A stretch of 64,000 nt of DNA, from positions 1-64,000 of the forward strand of contig NZ_QKNY01000009.1 of the NCBI RefSeq assembly GCF_003605575.1, written 5' to 3'. A program made the position numbers and the translations under genes. A model generated the notes under the pieces. The model saw nothing but the letters and a program-made list of their open reading frames with translations, was not told the DNA's origin and did no database searches. This document shows positions 25,806 through 34,541 of the stretch, in pieces. Source of the stretch: Halonotius aquaticus (lineage in GTDB: Archaea; Halobacteriota; Halobacteria; Halobacteriales; Haloferacaceae). Within the stretch, counting starts at the first letter, position 1; each line of letters opens with the position of its first letter.

Positions 25806-26207
25806 ATGGCAGCACCGCATGTGCTCCTCGTGGAAGACAGCGATTTCATGGCGACCCGGGTCGCCGAGACGCTGGAGGAGATCCACGGCTTCTACGTGAC
25901 GACCGTCGATACGGCTGATGACGTCCGAGCGGCACTCACGGAGTACGACGACATTGAATGCATCGTAACAAACTACGAGCTCCCGGAGACAAATGGGGTC
26001 AAACTCGCCGCCTCGATCAACGGCCGAAACGAGGAGCCGGAGATCCCGATCATCATTCTCACCGGCAAAGAGCTCGAACCGATCGCCAGCGACGCGATCC
26101 GGGCCGGCGTCACGGAGTTTGTCTACAAGGGCGACCACGCGACCGGCGAGATGGATGTCCTCGCCAATCGAATCAGCCTCGTGTTGAAAGCCTACAGCGA
26201 CCGCTGA
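25806..26207 (+). CDS. Receiver-domain protein lacking the phospho-acceptor Asp
   Basis: This 133-aa protein is a single CheY-like receiver domain. The acidic pair E10-D11 and the conserved Thr86 (ILTG) and Lys108 (YKGD) are present, but the phosphorylated Asp is replaced by Asn56 (VTNYELPETNG). It therefore probably cannot be phosphorylated in the usual way and may act as a constitutive or phosphorylation-independent adaptor. It stands alone with no kinase next to it. An AT-rich stretch upstream (acaattattaatc) probably holds the promoter. Confidence 0.9.
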   Translation: MAAPHVLLVEDSDFMATRVAETLEEIHGFYVTTVDTADDVRAALTEYDDIECIVTNYELPETNGVKLAASINGRNEEPEIPIIILTGKELEPIASDAIRAGVTEFVYKGDHATGEMDVLANRISLVLKAYSDR

Positions 26208-26277
26208 TCAGCCAAGCGGGTGAGCACAGCCGACGGAACCCGTAGGCTTTTGTTGATTCCGACCCCAGCAGATGGTA

Positions 26278-26472
26278 ATGAAGGAGTCGCTCATGGACAT
26301 CCTCTGTTGTCCGGTGGACAAACACGACCTCGAACTGACCGTCGACACAAAAGACGACGAAGAGATCATCGAGGGGACACTCACCTGTACGGAGTGCGGG
26401 GAGGCCTACCCCATCGAGGACGGCATCCCGAACCTGCTGCCGCCGGATATGCGGGACGAAGCCGCGGCCTGA
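26278..26472 (+). CDS. trm112: Trm112-family methyltransferase activator
   Basis: This 64-aa zinc-ribbon protein belongs to the Trm112 family, which activates and stabilises several tRNA, rRNA and protein methyltransferases. Motifs are MDILCCPVDKHDLEL, CTECGEAYPIEDGIPNLLP and the zinc cysteines of both. The start at 26278 follows the family's usual MKE opening. An in-frame ATG six bases earlier is possible. Confidence 0.92.
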   Translation: MKESLMDILCCPVDKHDLELTVDTKDDEEIIEGTLTCTECGEAYPIEDGIPNLLPPDMRDEAAA

Positions 26473-26518
26473 TCCGGTGTACCTGTAGCTTTTTGTTCCG
26501 TGGGGTCGATTCACAACC

Positions 26519-27097
26519 GTGTCGCAACTGACAGTATCGCTCAACGACGACGGCCTTCATTCGATCACCGCGCCCGATAGCTTCGAGACCAGCGGGCCCG
26601 TTGAGCTCCTGTTAGACAACCACGGCGAGGCCGTCCACGTCCATCTCAATCTCGATGAGACGTTGTCAGCCGTCGCCGACATCCGGGCGAACAACCATTA
26701 CGTCGAACCCGAGAACGAACGCCCGGTTTCGGTCGCCGTCAACCCACGATCGGCGGCGGTGACCGGTCGGCTCAAGATCGCCACCGGATACGGTTCGGAA
26801 GTCGCTTACACGACGATTAGCGTAAAACCGCCGTCAGAGGATCCAAACCGCGTCACCGTCGACGAATCGCTATCGAAACCCCAGCGTGAGCCACCGGCGG
26901 AACCAACCACCGCCGAACAGCTCGCCGACGCCGTCGCCGGCGGGAACTCGACTGGACTGCTGGTTGGCTTCGGGCTGCTCGCAGTGGTGCTGGCGGTTGC
27001 TATCGCCGTCACACTCGAAAGCGGCGTTGTCGTCGCGGGTGCGATCGTTGTGCTGCTTGGCGTTATCGTTGCTGTCGGCCTAGCCGTACGCGTCTAG
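26519..27097 (+). CDS. Haloarchaeal membrane-anchored protein (DUF7524-like)
   Basis: This 192-aa protein has an extended beta-rich N-terminal domain (about residues 1-115) resembling an Ig- or BatA-like sandwich, a Pro/Glu linker, and two hydrophobic helices near the C-terminus (about 144-163 and 168-190). I believe it corresponds to a haloarchaeal DUF. It may expose the beta domain outside the cell. The start is GTG at 26519. It converges on the DR2241-like gene, with three bases between the stops. Confidence 0.75.
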   Translation: MSQLTVSLNDDGLHSITAPDSFETSGPVELLLDNHGEAVHVHLNLDETLSAVADIRANNHYVEPENERPVSVAVNPRSAAVTGRLKIATGYGSEVAYTTISVKPPSEDPNRVTVDESLSKPQREPPAEPTTAEQLADAVAGGNSTGLLVGFGLLAVVLAVAIAVTLESGVVVAGAIVVLLGVIVAVGLAVRV

Positions 27098-27100
27098 TTC

Positions 27101-28219
27101 TCATTTGCTATCGTCGTCGTGGCCATCGGGATGTGTCGGCGTCCCCGACAGATTGCCATCGTCGTCGAACCGCTTCTCGCGGAGGTATCGCGCCCGGTAG
27201 CGGTTGGCTCCCTCGGAGAGGTCGGCTTCGCGGATATCGTCGACGGTGCCATCGGCGACCGCGTCGATGATGGCCTCGATCTGTTCCTTTTCGCTTGGGG
27301 TGAGCTCGAACTCGTAGGTCTGGGTGTCCTCCCGTTCCAGTTTGGCCCACTCCCGCCCCGCGGCGACAACCATCGAGCACGGTTCCCGGCAGGGGAAGAC
27401 GCAGTCGCCGCCTTCGGCAGCTAACGGTTCGTCCTCGGAGAGCTGCCATTCGCGCCGTTTGAGACACTGGGAGTCGTCACAACACGCGGCAGCCGCCCAC
27501 TCAACGGCCTCGTCGGGCAGGACGGTAATCAGATTGTAGATCCCGCTTTGTCGATCCTGTTCGTCCCGCCAGTGGTCGATATCGAGGTCGCCACGCTGTT
27601 CGCGGTGCCAGTTGACGATCGTTGCCGGATAGAACGCTTCGACTGCCTCATAGACCTCAGCGGCGGTGAGTTTGGGGAAGATCCAACCAGAGTCAAGCGA
27701 CGGCGCGGTTCGAAGCGGACGGTAGCGACCGTCGGCATCACGCGTCCCGATATCACGGGCGTCAAACGGATCCGTGTGCATTGTCAGCGCGTCGCCGTCG
27801 GCGTCGCTGTCGTTGACATGACGAATCTCGTAGCGACGATCGCCGTCGGCTGCCAGTGTGGTCGTTATGGTGAGTTCGCCCCACTCGCGGTCGATGCCGG
27901 ATTCGAGGTCGTCGTAGCGAGCCGGAACCGAGCGGTCGTCGGCCAGTTCAAGCCAGCGACAGAACGCGTGCTTGCGCTCAGTAGTGACCTGCTGGGTGTA
28001 GAAATACCAGTTCGAGATGTAGGCTGCCTGCTCGCCGGCGACCGTACTGAGTTCGGCAGCACCGAGGCTGGTCTGGTGGTCGGGCGTCTCAATGGAGTAG
28101 GTGTCTTCGGCGGCGTCGTAGTCGGCAGCCAGCCCGTCGTACTCGATTGGTTCCGCCGCAAGCTGTTCTCTGAACGCCGCCAGTTGCGTTTCTGAAAGCG
28201 TAGCGTCGGCAACAGACAT
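27101..28219 (-). CDS. DR2241-family protein with Cys cluster, paired with CbiX
   Basis: This 372-aa protein resembles the DR2241 family that accompanies or is fused to CbiX chelatases. A cysteine-rich region (about residues 244-283) contains CCDDSQCLKRREW and, later, CVFPCREPCSM, which probably binds a [4Fe-4S] cluster. The rest is acidic, with no membrane part. Its ATG directly follows the CbiX stop with no gap, so the two are co-translated and probably work together in tetrapyrrole (cobalamin or siroheme) metabolism. The exact reaction is unknown. Confidence 0.85.
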   Translation of the reverse strand: MSVADATLSETQLAAFREQLAAEPIEYDGLAADYDAAEDTYSIETPDHQTSLGAAELSTVAGEQAAYISNWYFYTQQVTTERKHAFCRWLELADDRSVPARYDDLESGIDREWGELTITTTLAADGDRRYEIRHVNDSDADGDALTMHTDPFDARDIGTRDADGRYRPLRTAPSLDSGWIFPKLTAAEVYEAVEAFYPATIVNWHREQRGDLDIDHWRDEQDRQSGIYNLITVLPDEAVEWAAAACCDDSQCLKRREWQLSEDEPLAAEGGDCVFPCREPCSMVVAAGREWAKLEREDTQTYEFELTPSEKEQIEAIIDAVADGTVDDIREADLSEGANRYRARYLREKRFDDDGNLSGTPTHPDGHDDDSK

Positions 28220-29098
28220 CTATTCACCCGCCACCTGTGTCGCTGGGTTGGTTCGCTGTCGCACCCGCGCGATCGCATCACCGATATCCGCACCGGCGTC
28301 AGCGGCGCGTTCGAGCACCACATCGGCGGTCAGTTCCTCGGTGCCGACTGCGCCGCCGTACCAGATCCGGTGGCCGTCGACGGTCGCGGGCACGTCGTAT
28401 CCGTTCCGATAATCCTCAGTGAGCCCCATGTCCTCAGGGATATCCTCCTGGGTGTGGAAGCCGTCGGCGATAAACAGCGGGACGACAATGATATCCTCGC
28501 TGTCGAAATGGTGGGTCACATCGTCGACCTCCGGCTCCTCGTCCATGAACAGGGCCTTGACCTCGTCGAACCGCCCGATATCTCGGAGGCGTTCGGTGTG
28601 GTACTCGATCGCTTTCGCGCTGTTTTCGTTGCGCTCGGTGCCGTGACCGACGACGGCGAACCCAAATCCGTTACCCACTTCGGGATCGCCGGTGACCGAT
28701 TCCGCGCGGCGAACGAGGACATCCGTCATCGCCTCGTGGGTGCCGACGGGGCCGCAGTAGTGTACCTCCTTGTCGATGTCGCTGGCGACCAGCGTGGCGG
28801 TATCCGCCGAGATACCATCGGAGTTCCACAGCTCCGGCTCCCAGCCCTCTAACCGGAGTTCTCGTGGGATGACCCGCTCGGTGAAATACCCCTCACTGAT
28901 GAACAGCGGGACGACGTAGATCTCGTCGCCGTGGGTTGTGCGGAGCACCTCACGAAGCGAGGGCTGCTCCTTCCAGAAGCCGGTTCGCACCTCGTCGAAG
29001 GCACCGGTTGCCCGGATGGTATCGGCGTGGGTGTGTGTCGGCGTCGCCGAATCAGGGTTGAGATGCGACCCGTGGGCGACGATGACCAGCGATTGCAT
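28220..29098 (-). CDS. cbiX: Sirohydrochlorin chelatase CbiX
   Basis: This 292-aa protein is a two-domain CbiX, which inserts cobalt (or iron) into sirohydrochlorin. The repeated chelatase fold is visible. The first half begins MQSLVIVAHGSHLNP, and the second begins FAVVGHGTERNENS; the metal-binding histidines sit in these HG motifs. Each half also has a VVPLFI segment (VVPLFISEGYFTE, VVPLFIADGFHTQ). The start at 29098 is the family start. An upstream extension is rejected as basic and non-conserved. It is followed without gap by the DR2241-like gene. Confidence 0.92.
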   Translation of the reverse strand: MQSLVIVAHGSHLNPDSATPTHTHADTIRATGAFDEVRTGFWKEQPSLREVLRTTHGDEIYVVPLFISEGYFTERVIPRELRLEGWEPELWNSDGISADTATLVASDIDKEVHYCGPVGTHEAMTDVLVRRAESVTGDPEVGNGFGFAVVGHGTERNENSAKAIEYHTERLRDIGRFDEVKALFMDEEPEVDDVTHHFDSEDIIVVPLFIADGFHTQEDIPEDMGLTEDYRNGYDVPATVDGHRIWYGGAVGTEELTADVVLERAADAGADIGDAIARVRQRTNPATQVAGE

Positions 29099-29266
29099 AC
29101 GCGGGGCTTCGGGCGTCGATGGCTTATGGACTTCGGGCGATCGGTGATCGGGGTTGCCGAGACACCGAGCAAGCGGTGGTTTTTGCGCCAATTTCCACCG
29201 ATCGGTCATCGATGACTGTCCGACCGACGGCGAAATCATCATTACCGTCGGCGACACGCCTCTGGT

Positions 29267-29776
29267 ATGTCACTTGCCGCCGAAACGCGTGAGGCCGTCC
29301 GCCAGCGCCCCACGCTCTATGACGCGCTGCGGGCGGGCATCCTCAACTACACCGCCGCCGCCGACAGCCTCGATATCGACGGCGACACCGAAGCGATCGC
29401 TACCGCGCTGCGTCGATTCGGCGAGTCGCTGTCGACAGAGGATGGCGACGAAAAGCCTGACCGCTCGATGACGGTTCGCATGGAGAGCGGCATCGACCGT
29501 GTCGACACCGACGCGCAACTCGCTGTCGGCGGTGTCGGCTTCGGCACCAACGCGGCCACAGCGCCAGCCTCAGATGTCGCCGAGGAGTCGCCATCGCTGA
29601 CGGCGATTCAGGCGACTGGCGATGTCGACAGCGACCTGTTAGCGACGGTGCTGGATCGGCTGCGGATCGCCGACATCGAGGTACGGGCGGCCGGCATCGC
29701 CGACGACGCGCTAGTCGTGGTTGTGCCGCGTCGAGCAGGGGCGACAGCCCTCCGGCTGGTTGAGGCCGCGGCGTAG
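29267..29776 (+). CDS. Haloarchaeal hypothetical protein (DUF7523-like)
   Basis: This 169-aa protein has two visible parts: a helical N-terminal region (about 1-60) that looks like a winged-helix or wH-like fold (RQRPTLYDALRAGILNYTAA), and a C-terminal alpha/beta domain (about 110-168) resembling an ACT-type ligand-binding fold. I believe it is a conserved haloarchaeal DUF. A regulatory role is plausible but not shown. The cysS gene follows 57 bases later on the same strand. Confidence 0.78.
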   Translation: MSLAAETREAVRQRPTLYDALRAGILNYTAAADSLDIDGDTEAIATALRRFGESLSTEDGDEKPDRSMTVRMESGIDRVDTDAQLAVGGVGFGTNAATAPASDVAEESPSLTAIQATGDVDSDLLATVLDRLRIADIEVRAAGIADDALVVVVPRRAGATALRLVEAAA

Positions 29777-29833
29777 TCGACAGCGCAAAAATTCGACGGC
29801 TTCAAACGCCCGCCGGTATCACCACCGACAACA

Positions 29834-31312
29834 ATGGCGCTGTCCGTGACGAACTCCCTGACAGACGAGCGTGAGGCATTCGAGCCGACCGGCGATGAAG
29901 TCCTGGTGTACGTCTGTGGGCTGACCGTCTCGGATGATCCCCACCTCGGCCACGCACGACTCTGGACGCACGCCGACGTAATCGCCCGCTGGCTGGCCGC
30001 TTCGGGCTACGACGTGCGGCACGTCGAGAACTTTACTGACGTCAACGAGAAGATCGCCGCCCGGGTCGGCGAACGCCCGGAGTGGGACACCGAGGCCGAC
30101 GTGGCACGGCACTACATCGCTCGCGTCATCGAGTACATGCGCGGGCTGAACTTCCGACGCGCAACAGTCTACCCGCGTGTCTCCGAGCACATCCCCGAGA
30201 TCATCGAGTTAGTCGAGACGCTGATCGAGGCCGGCCACGCCTACGAGGCCAACGGCTCGGTGTACTTCGATGTGACCACCTTCGACGACTACGGCAAACT
30301 CTCGAATCAACAGCCCGACGACCTCGAAGCCCAAGGCGATCCCGACGAGCGAAGCGAGAAGCGCAACCCCGCGGATTTCGCTCTCTGGAAGGCCGGCGGC
30401 GTCGCACCCGATGCCATCGAAGAACACGCCAAACACGACCACGGCGACGACCACCCAACCGGACAGACGTGGGAGTCACCGTGGAGCGAGGGTCGCCCCG
30501 GCTGGCACATCGAGTGCTCGGCGATGTCGATGACGCATCTCGACGACACGATCGATATTCACATCGGTGGCCACGATCTGGTCTTCCCGCATCACGAAAA
30601 CGAGATCGCCCAAAGCGAGGCCGCCACCGGCCAGCAGTTTGCCAACTACTGGCTGCATACCGGCCTGCTTCAGACCGACGACGAGAAGATGAGCTCCAGT
30701 CTCGGGAACTTCTTCACCGTCGAGGATGCCCTCGAAAAATACGGCCCGAACGTCATCCGCACGTTCTACCTCTCGACGGAATACGGCTCGAAACAGACGT
30801 TCTCCGAGGCAGCGATGGCCGAAGCCGAGGAACGCTGGGAACGACTCGAACGCACCTACCACGCCGCTGTCGCGGCCTGTGATTCCGTCGATGCGACCGC
30901 GAAAGCCGAGGACAGCGACCTCCGGGCGGCGGTCAGCGACACCACCGAGGAATTCACCGCGGCGATGAACGCCGATTTCAACGTTCGGGAGGCGATGGCC
31001 GCGTTGCGCTCGCTGACAACCGCTGTCAACCGCCACATCGAGGAAGCAGAGCCCTACGACTATCAGGGGCTCAAAGCCGCCATCGAGACCTTCGAGTCGC
31101 TTGGTGGCGATGTCTTCGGCCTCCAATTCGACACAGAGACCGACGGCGACGTTGCACTCGCCAGTGAGGTTGTCGAACTCGTCTTAGACGTGCGTGAGGC
31201 CGAACGCGAGGCCGGCAACTACGACCGTGCCGACGACCTTCGGGACTCCTTGGCCGACCTCGGCATCGAGGTACAAGACAGCGACGATGGGCCGACGTTC
31301 CGGTTCGAGTAG
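29834..31312 (+). CDS. cysS: Cysteinyl-tRNA synthetase
   Basis: This 492-aa class I synthetase charges tRNA-Cys. It shows the CGLTVSDDPHLGHAR region with the HIGH-type motif (HLGH), zinc-binding Cys and His residues (WHIECS and HHENE), and KMSSS. The C-terminal DALR-type region is shorter than the bacterial average, as in other haloarchaeal CysS. The start at 29834 is the first in frame and matches the family. Confidence 0.97.
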   Translation: MALSVTNSLTDEREAFEPTGDEVLVYVCGLTVSDDPHLGHARLWTHADVIARWLAASGYDVRHVENFTDVNEKIAARVGERPEWDTEADVARHYIARVIEYMRGLNFRRATVYPRVSEHIPEIIELVETLIEAGHAYEANGSVYFDVTTFDDYGKLSNQQPDDLEAQGDPDERSEKRNPADFALWKAGGVAPDAIEEHAKHDHGDDHPTGQTWESPWSEGRPGWHIECSAMSMTHLDDTIDIHIGGHDLVFPHHENEIAQSEAATGQQFANYWLHTGLLQTDDEKMSSSLGNFFTVEDALEKYGPNVIRTFYLSTEYGSKQTFSEAAMAEAEERWERLERTYHAAVAACDSVDATAKAEDSDLRAAVSDTTEEFTAAMNADFNVREAMAALRSLTTAVNRHIEEAEPYDYQGLKAAIETFESLGGDVFGLQFDTETDGDVALASEVVELVLDVREAEREAGNYDRADDLRDSLADLGIEVQDSDDGPTFRFE

Positions 31313-31355
31313 CTGAAACGTCACATATTTGTCTCGTTGCCGTCAGCCATCCGAT

Positions 31356-32189
31356 ATGGACGGTCGTCGACTCATCGAAGCCCTCCTCGGCGTCTACGTC
31401 GCAACGCTGGTGCTCCCAGCATTTGCGGTGTTCGGCTGGGTCGCCGTCGCCTCGGCATCGCTCGGATCGATCCTCGCCGCTGGGCTGGCTATCGCGGCGG
31501 CGACCGCGATGGCAGCGACCACCATCGCCGACCTGCCGGATCGCGTTACCTCACCGTCGGTCGTCGTCGCGACGATCCTGCCGCCCTTGCTATTTTTACC
31601 GTATATGATCCTTGCCCGACCCGAATCAACCCCCGATGTATTCCCGGTTGTCGGCCTCCTCGCTGTCCTCCCTGGGATCGGCGTGCTGCTCGCTGCGGCC
31701 GAGATTCGGAACCGTCGACTCCGAGCACAAGCGAGCGAATATGCGGTCGTGACGACCGGCGACGACGCCAATGAGAGCAGTCTCGGTCGATCGATCAGAG
31801 TTGCTGCCGCCGGCGGGGTCGGCCTCATCGTCGTCGGTGTCGCGGTATCGATCCTAGCGTTCGACGGCTTCGATGGGAACTCAACCTTGTTCACCTCGCT
31901 GACCGGGTTGTCATCGCTGTTCTTTCTGTTCGACAACGACAGCCAAGAGTTGGCGGTTACCGACAAAGGGCTGCGAGTCAACCGCTCGATGACGCCGTGG
32001 GCCGATTTCGATAGCTTCCGTGTCACCGACGAGAAGATCAAACTCAAACGCGCCCGGTGGTGGCTTCCGACCCGGGATTTCGACCGTGAGGAAATCGACG
32101 ATGACGCTGCATTTATCGAAGCCATGGGTGAGTTTCTGGCGCGCACAGATACCGAGACGGAACGAGCCACGGCGACACCGGAGCGATAG
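31356..32189 (+). CDS. Membrane protein with C-terminal PH-like domain
   Basis: This 277-aa protein has about six hydrophobic segments in the first 190 residues, then a soluble domain (about 195-265) with LAVTDKGLRVNRSMTPWADF that resembles PH-like domains of DUF304/bPH2 membrane proteins. The start at 31356 (MDGRRLIEAL) is preferred over an upstream Met nine codons earlier. It is unrelated in function to the preceding cysS, as far as can be seen. Confidence 0.75.
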   Translation: MDGRRLIEALLGVYVATLVLPAFAVFGWVAVASASLGSILAAGLAIAAATAMAATTIADLPDRVTSPSVVVATILPPLLFLPYMILARPESTPDVFPVVGLLAVLPGIGVLLAAAEIRNRRLRAQASEYAVVTTGDDANESSLGRSIRVAAAGGVGLIVVGVAVSILAFDGFDGNSTLFTSLTGLSSLFFLFDNDSQELAVTDKGLRVNRSMTPWADFDSFRVTDEKIKLKRARWWLPTRDFDREEIDDDAAFIEAMGEFLARTDTETERATATPER

Positions 32190-32282
32190 CGACGGTGCTG
32201 TGACCGCGTCGATACCGGAATAGCGGGTGGCAACGCCAGTTGCACAGAACAGCTATCCCGGCTGATCACGTATCGACGTGGA

Positions 32283-33047
32283 ATGGAACACACTGACGCG
32301 CCACAGTCGGAGCGGCCGATCTACACGGCACCGCGAACCGAGATTGCACAGGAGCAAGGCCGGTTCCGGACGTATTTCAATTTCCCCGGGCGGATGGTGC
32401 CCGGCCACGACGACCACGGCTACGGCCCGCTGGCGACGGTCGTCGAGTCGTTCATGGATCCCGGCACGCTGATCCGGATGCACCAACACCGCAACGAGGA
32501 GATTATCTCGTGGGTACCGGAGGGCGTCATGCGACACGACGATCGCGAGGGCAATGAACTGGTGACTGACCCCGAACACCTGCTGGTGATGAACGCCGGC
32601 CGGGGATTCTGGCACGCCGAGGAAACCCATGGCTCGGATCCACCGCTCCGGATGCTCCAGTGTTTTGTTCGCCCACACAGTCTCGACCTGGATCCCAAAC
32701 TCCAACACGAACCGATCTCCGAACCGACCCAAAACGCGTGGCGACACCTCTTCGGCCCTGAGGGAAGCGACGCCCCACTGGGTGTCCGCAACGATATCCA
32801 CTGTTATGACGCTCGACTCGACGCCGACACGTCGGTCACGCTACCGACGCGACCAGGCTGGCACACCTACTGTTATGTCTTCGATGGCTCAACCGAGGTC
32901 GGCGACGAAGCCGTCGGCGAGACCGAAAGCGCACTAGTAACCGCCGACGAGGCGGCGACAGTCACCGCAGCCGAGGATTCGGTCGTCGTTGCCTTCGATA
33001 TCAACCCCGACGCCCCGGTTACTCGACAGGGAACCATCGGTCGGTGA
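32283..33047 (+). CDS. Pirin-family protein
   Basis: This 254-aa protein belongs to the pirin cupin family. The first cupin motif MHQHRNEEIISWVPEGVMRHDD supplies the metal-binding histidines, and later residues include GRGFWHAEE and LRMLQCFVRP. Some pirins act as quercetinases, others have unknown roles. The second cupin half is degenerate, as usual. The gene is isolated from its neighbours. A tRNA-Glu gene follows on the other strand. Confidence 0.9.
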   Translation: MEHTDAPQSERPIYTAPRTEIAQEQGRFRTYFNFPGRMVPGHDDHGYGPLATVVESFMDPGTLIRMHQHRNEEIISWVPEGVMRHDDREGNELVTDPEHLLVMNAGRGFWHAEETHGSDPPLRMLQCFVRPHSLDLDPKLQHEPISEPTQNAWRHLFGPEGSDAPLGVRNDIHCYDARLDADTSVTLPTRPGWHTYCYVFDGSTEVGDEAVGETESALVTADEAATVTAAEDSVVVAFDINPDAPVTRQGTIGR

Positions 33048-33098
33048 AAGCTCGTCGAGAGAACAGCGGCTACGAGAGTTGAGACGACAGCAGGAAAG

Positions 33099-33173
33099 TG
33101 CTCCGGCAGGGATTTGAACCCTGGTCATCACCGTGAGAGGGTGATATGATTGGCCGGACTACACCACCAGAGC
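33099..33173 (-). tRNA. tRNA-Glu (anticodon CTC)
   Basis: A 75-base cloverleaf is readable on the minus strand. The 5' acceptor GCTCTGG pairs with CCGGAGC (one G-U pair). The D arm contains GTCCGGCCA, the anticodon loop CTCTCAC gives CTC, and the T loop is GGTTCAAATCC. The discriminator is A and no CCA is encoded. There is no intron. The anticodon reads GAG (glutamate), and the D-arm shape with two extra loop bases fits archaeal tRNA-Glu. Confidence 0.95.
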
Positions 33174-33342
33174 AGGCTGCATTCGCCTGAATGCATCCGA
33201 TTGTAGCCGGGTTGGTATCAAAACAGTTGCGCTTCGGCCGCCCCATGTGACAGCGTGACGAATGACAGTATGATGGTCACCCCGTTCGTGGACGTGAAAT
33301 CGTCGTCGACGGTGATATACGAACATCTACAGCCGAAAAGCA

Positions 33343-33369
33343 GTATTGAATAGAAAACCTCTTCAATAC
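33343..33369. promoter_or_regulatory. Inverted repeat upstream of nadABC (candidate operator)
   Basis: GTATTGAA (33343-33350) and TTCAATAC (33362-33369) form a perfect eight-base inverted repeat with 11 bases between, about 40-65 bases upstream of the nadA start. Half-sites one to two turns apart suit a dimeric regulator. A related GAATAGAAAA sequence also lies upstream of the MOSC gene at 37791-37805. The regulator is unknown. Confidence 0.4.
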
Positions 33370-33406
33370 AGGTGACGTGCCATAGATACCCAACGGATCC
33401 GACTCT

Positions 33407-34540
33407 ATGGCCAACATGGAAACAGCGACGTTCGATACCGAACTGAGCCTTTTTAAGTACGACAATCTCGAACAGCTGCCGGCGAGCCACCGCGACCTGA
33501 CCGAAGCCGACCGCGAACCACGCATCGAAGCCGCGCTCGACGAACTCGGCGACGACGTGGTCATCCTCGGCCACAACTACCAGCGACGCGAGATCGTCGA
33601 ACACACCGATTTTATCGGTGATTCCTACGCCCTGAGCAAACACGCTGCTGAGGCCGACGCCGAGTACGTGATCTTCGGCGGGGTGACGTTCATGGCCGAA
33701 TCCGCCGACATCATCACCGACGACAACCAGACAGTCATCCTCCCCTGCATGGAGGCTTCATGCCCGATGGCGGGGATGGCCGAAGCCCTGCAGGTCGACG
33801 CCGCCTGGGAGCAGATCACCGCCGCCGACCCCGACAGTGAGATCATCCCGATCACCTACATGAACTCCTACGCCGACCTGAAGGCCTTTTGCGCCGAACA
33901 AGGCGGCCTCGTCTGTACCTCCTCGAACGCCCACAAGGCCTTCGAGTGGGCCTTCGAGCGCGGCGATAAGGTGCTCTTCCTGCCGGACAAACACCTCGGC
34001 GAAAACACGGCCCACCGCCTCGGCATGGAGGATTCGATCGCCGAGTGGAACCCCTGGGATCCCGAGTCGAAGGACGCCGACGAACTCGAAGACGCCGAAA
34101 TCGTCCTCTGGGACGGCTACTGCCAGGTTCACGAGCGATTTACCGCCGACCACATCGCTGACGTACGCGAGCGACACCCCGACGCCAACGTCGTCGTCCA
34201 CCCCGAGTGCCGTCGCGAAGTCGTCGAAGCCGCCGATGTCGTCGGCTCCACGGCGACGATCACCGAAGTCGTCGAGGAGGCCGACCCCGGCGAAACGTGG
34301 GCCATCGGCACCGAAATTCACCTCGCCAAACATCTCGACCGCTGGCACGACGACGTGAACGTGGTGCCGCTCTGTGGCGACGCGTGTATGGACTGCGATG
34401 CGATGCGCCAGATCGACCCGAACTACCTGACGTGGGTGCTCGAAGAGTTGGCAGCGGGCCGCGAACACAACGTCGTTGAGGTCGCTCCCGAGGAGAAAGA
34501 ACTCGCCGGCGTCGCCCTCGACCGCATGCTGGAGCTCTAA
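33407..34540 (+). CDS. nadA: Quinolinate synthase NadA
   Basis: NadA (377 aa) condenses iminoaspartate with dihydroxyacetone phosphate to quinolinate in NAD synthesis. It is a [4Fe-4S] enzyme. Ligand and active-site segments are visible as LGHNYQRREI, PCMEASCPMAGMAE, HPECRREVVEAAD and CGDACMDCDAM. The ATG at 33407 is followed three codons later by another at 33416. Either is possible. It is the first gene of the nadA-nadB-nadC operon; nadB begins one base after its stop. Confidence 0.95.
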   Translation: MANMETATFDTELSLFKYDNLEQLPASHRDLTEADREPRIEAALDELGDDVVILGHNYQRREIVEHTDFIGDSYALSKHAAEADAEYVIFGGVTFMAESADIITDDNQTVILPCMEASCPMAGMAEALQVDAAWEQITAADPDSEIIPITYMNSYADLKAFCAEQGGLVCTSSNAHKAFEWAFERGDKVLFLPDKHLGENTAHRLGMEDSIAEWNPWDPESKDADELEDAEIVLWDGYCQVHERFTADHIADVRERHPDANVVVHPECRREVVEAADVVGSTATITEVVEEADPGETWAIGTEIHLAKHLDRWHDDVNVVPLCGDACMDCDAMRQIDPNYLTWVLEELAAGREHNVVEVAPEEKELAGVALDRMLEL

Positions 34541-34541
34541 G

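Noticed and set aside
33099-33173. tRNA-Glu as an integration site of a mobile element
   Set aside because: No integrase and no repeated tRNA end was found on either side.
33218-33643. Minus-strand frame upstream of and over the start of nadA
   Set aside because: It overlaps the real nadA start and contains no domain. The region before nadA is better explained as regulatory.
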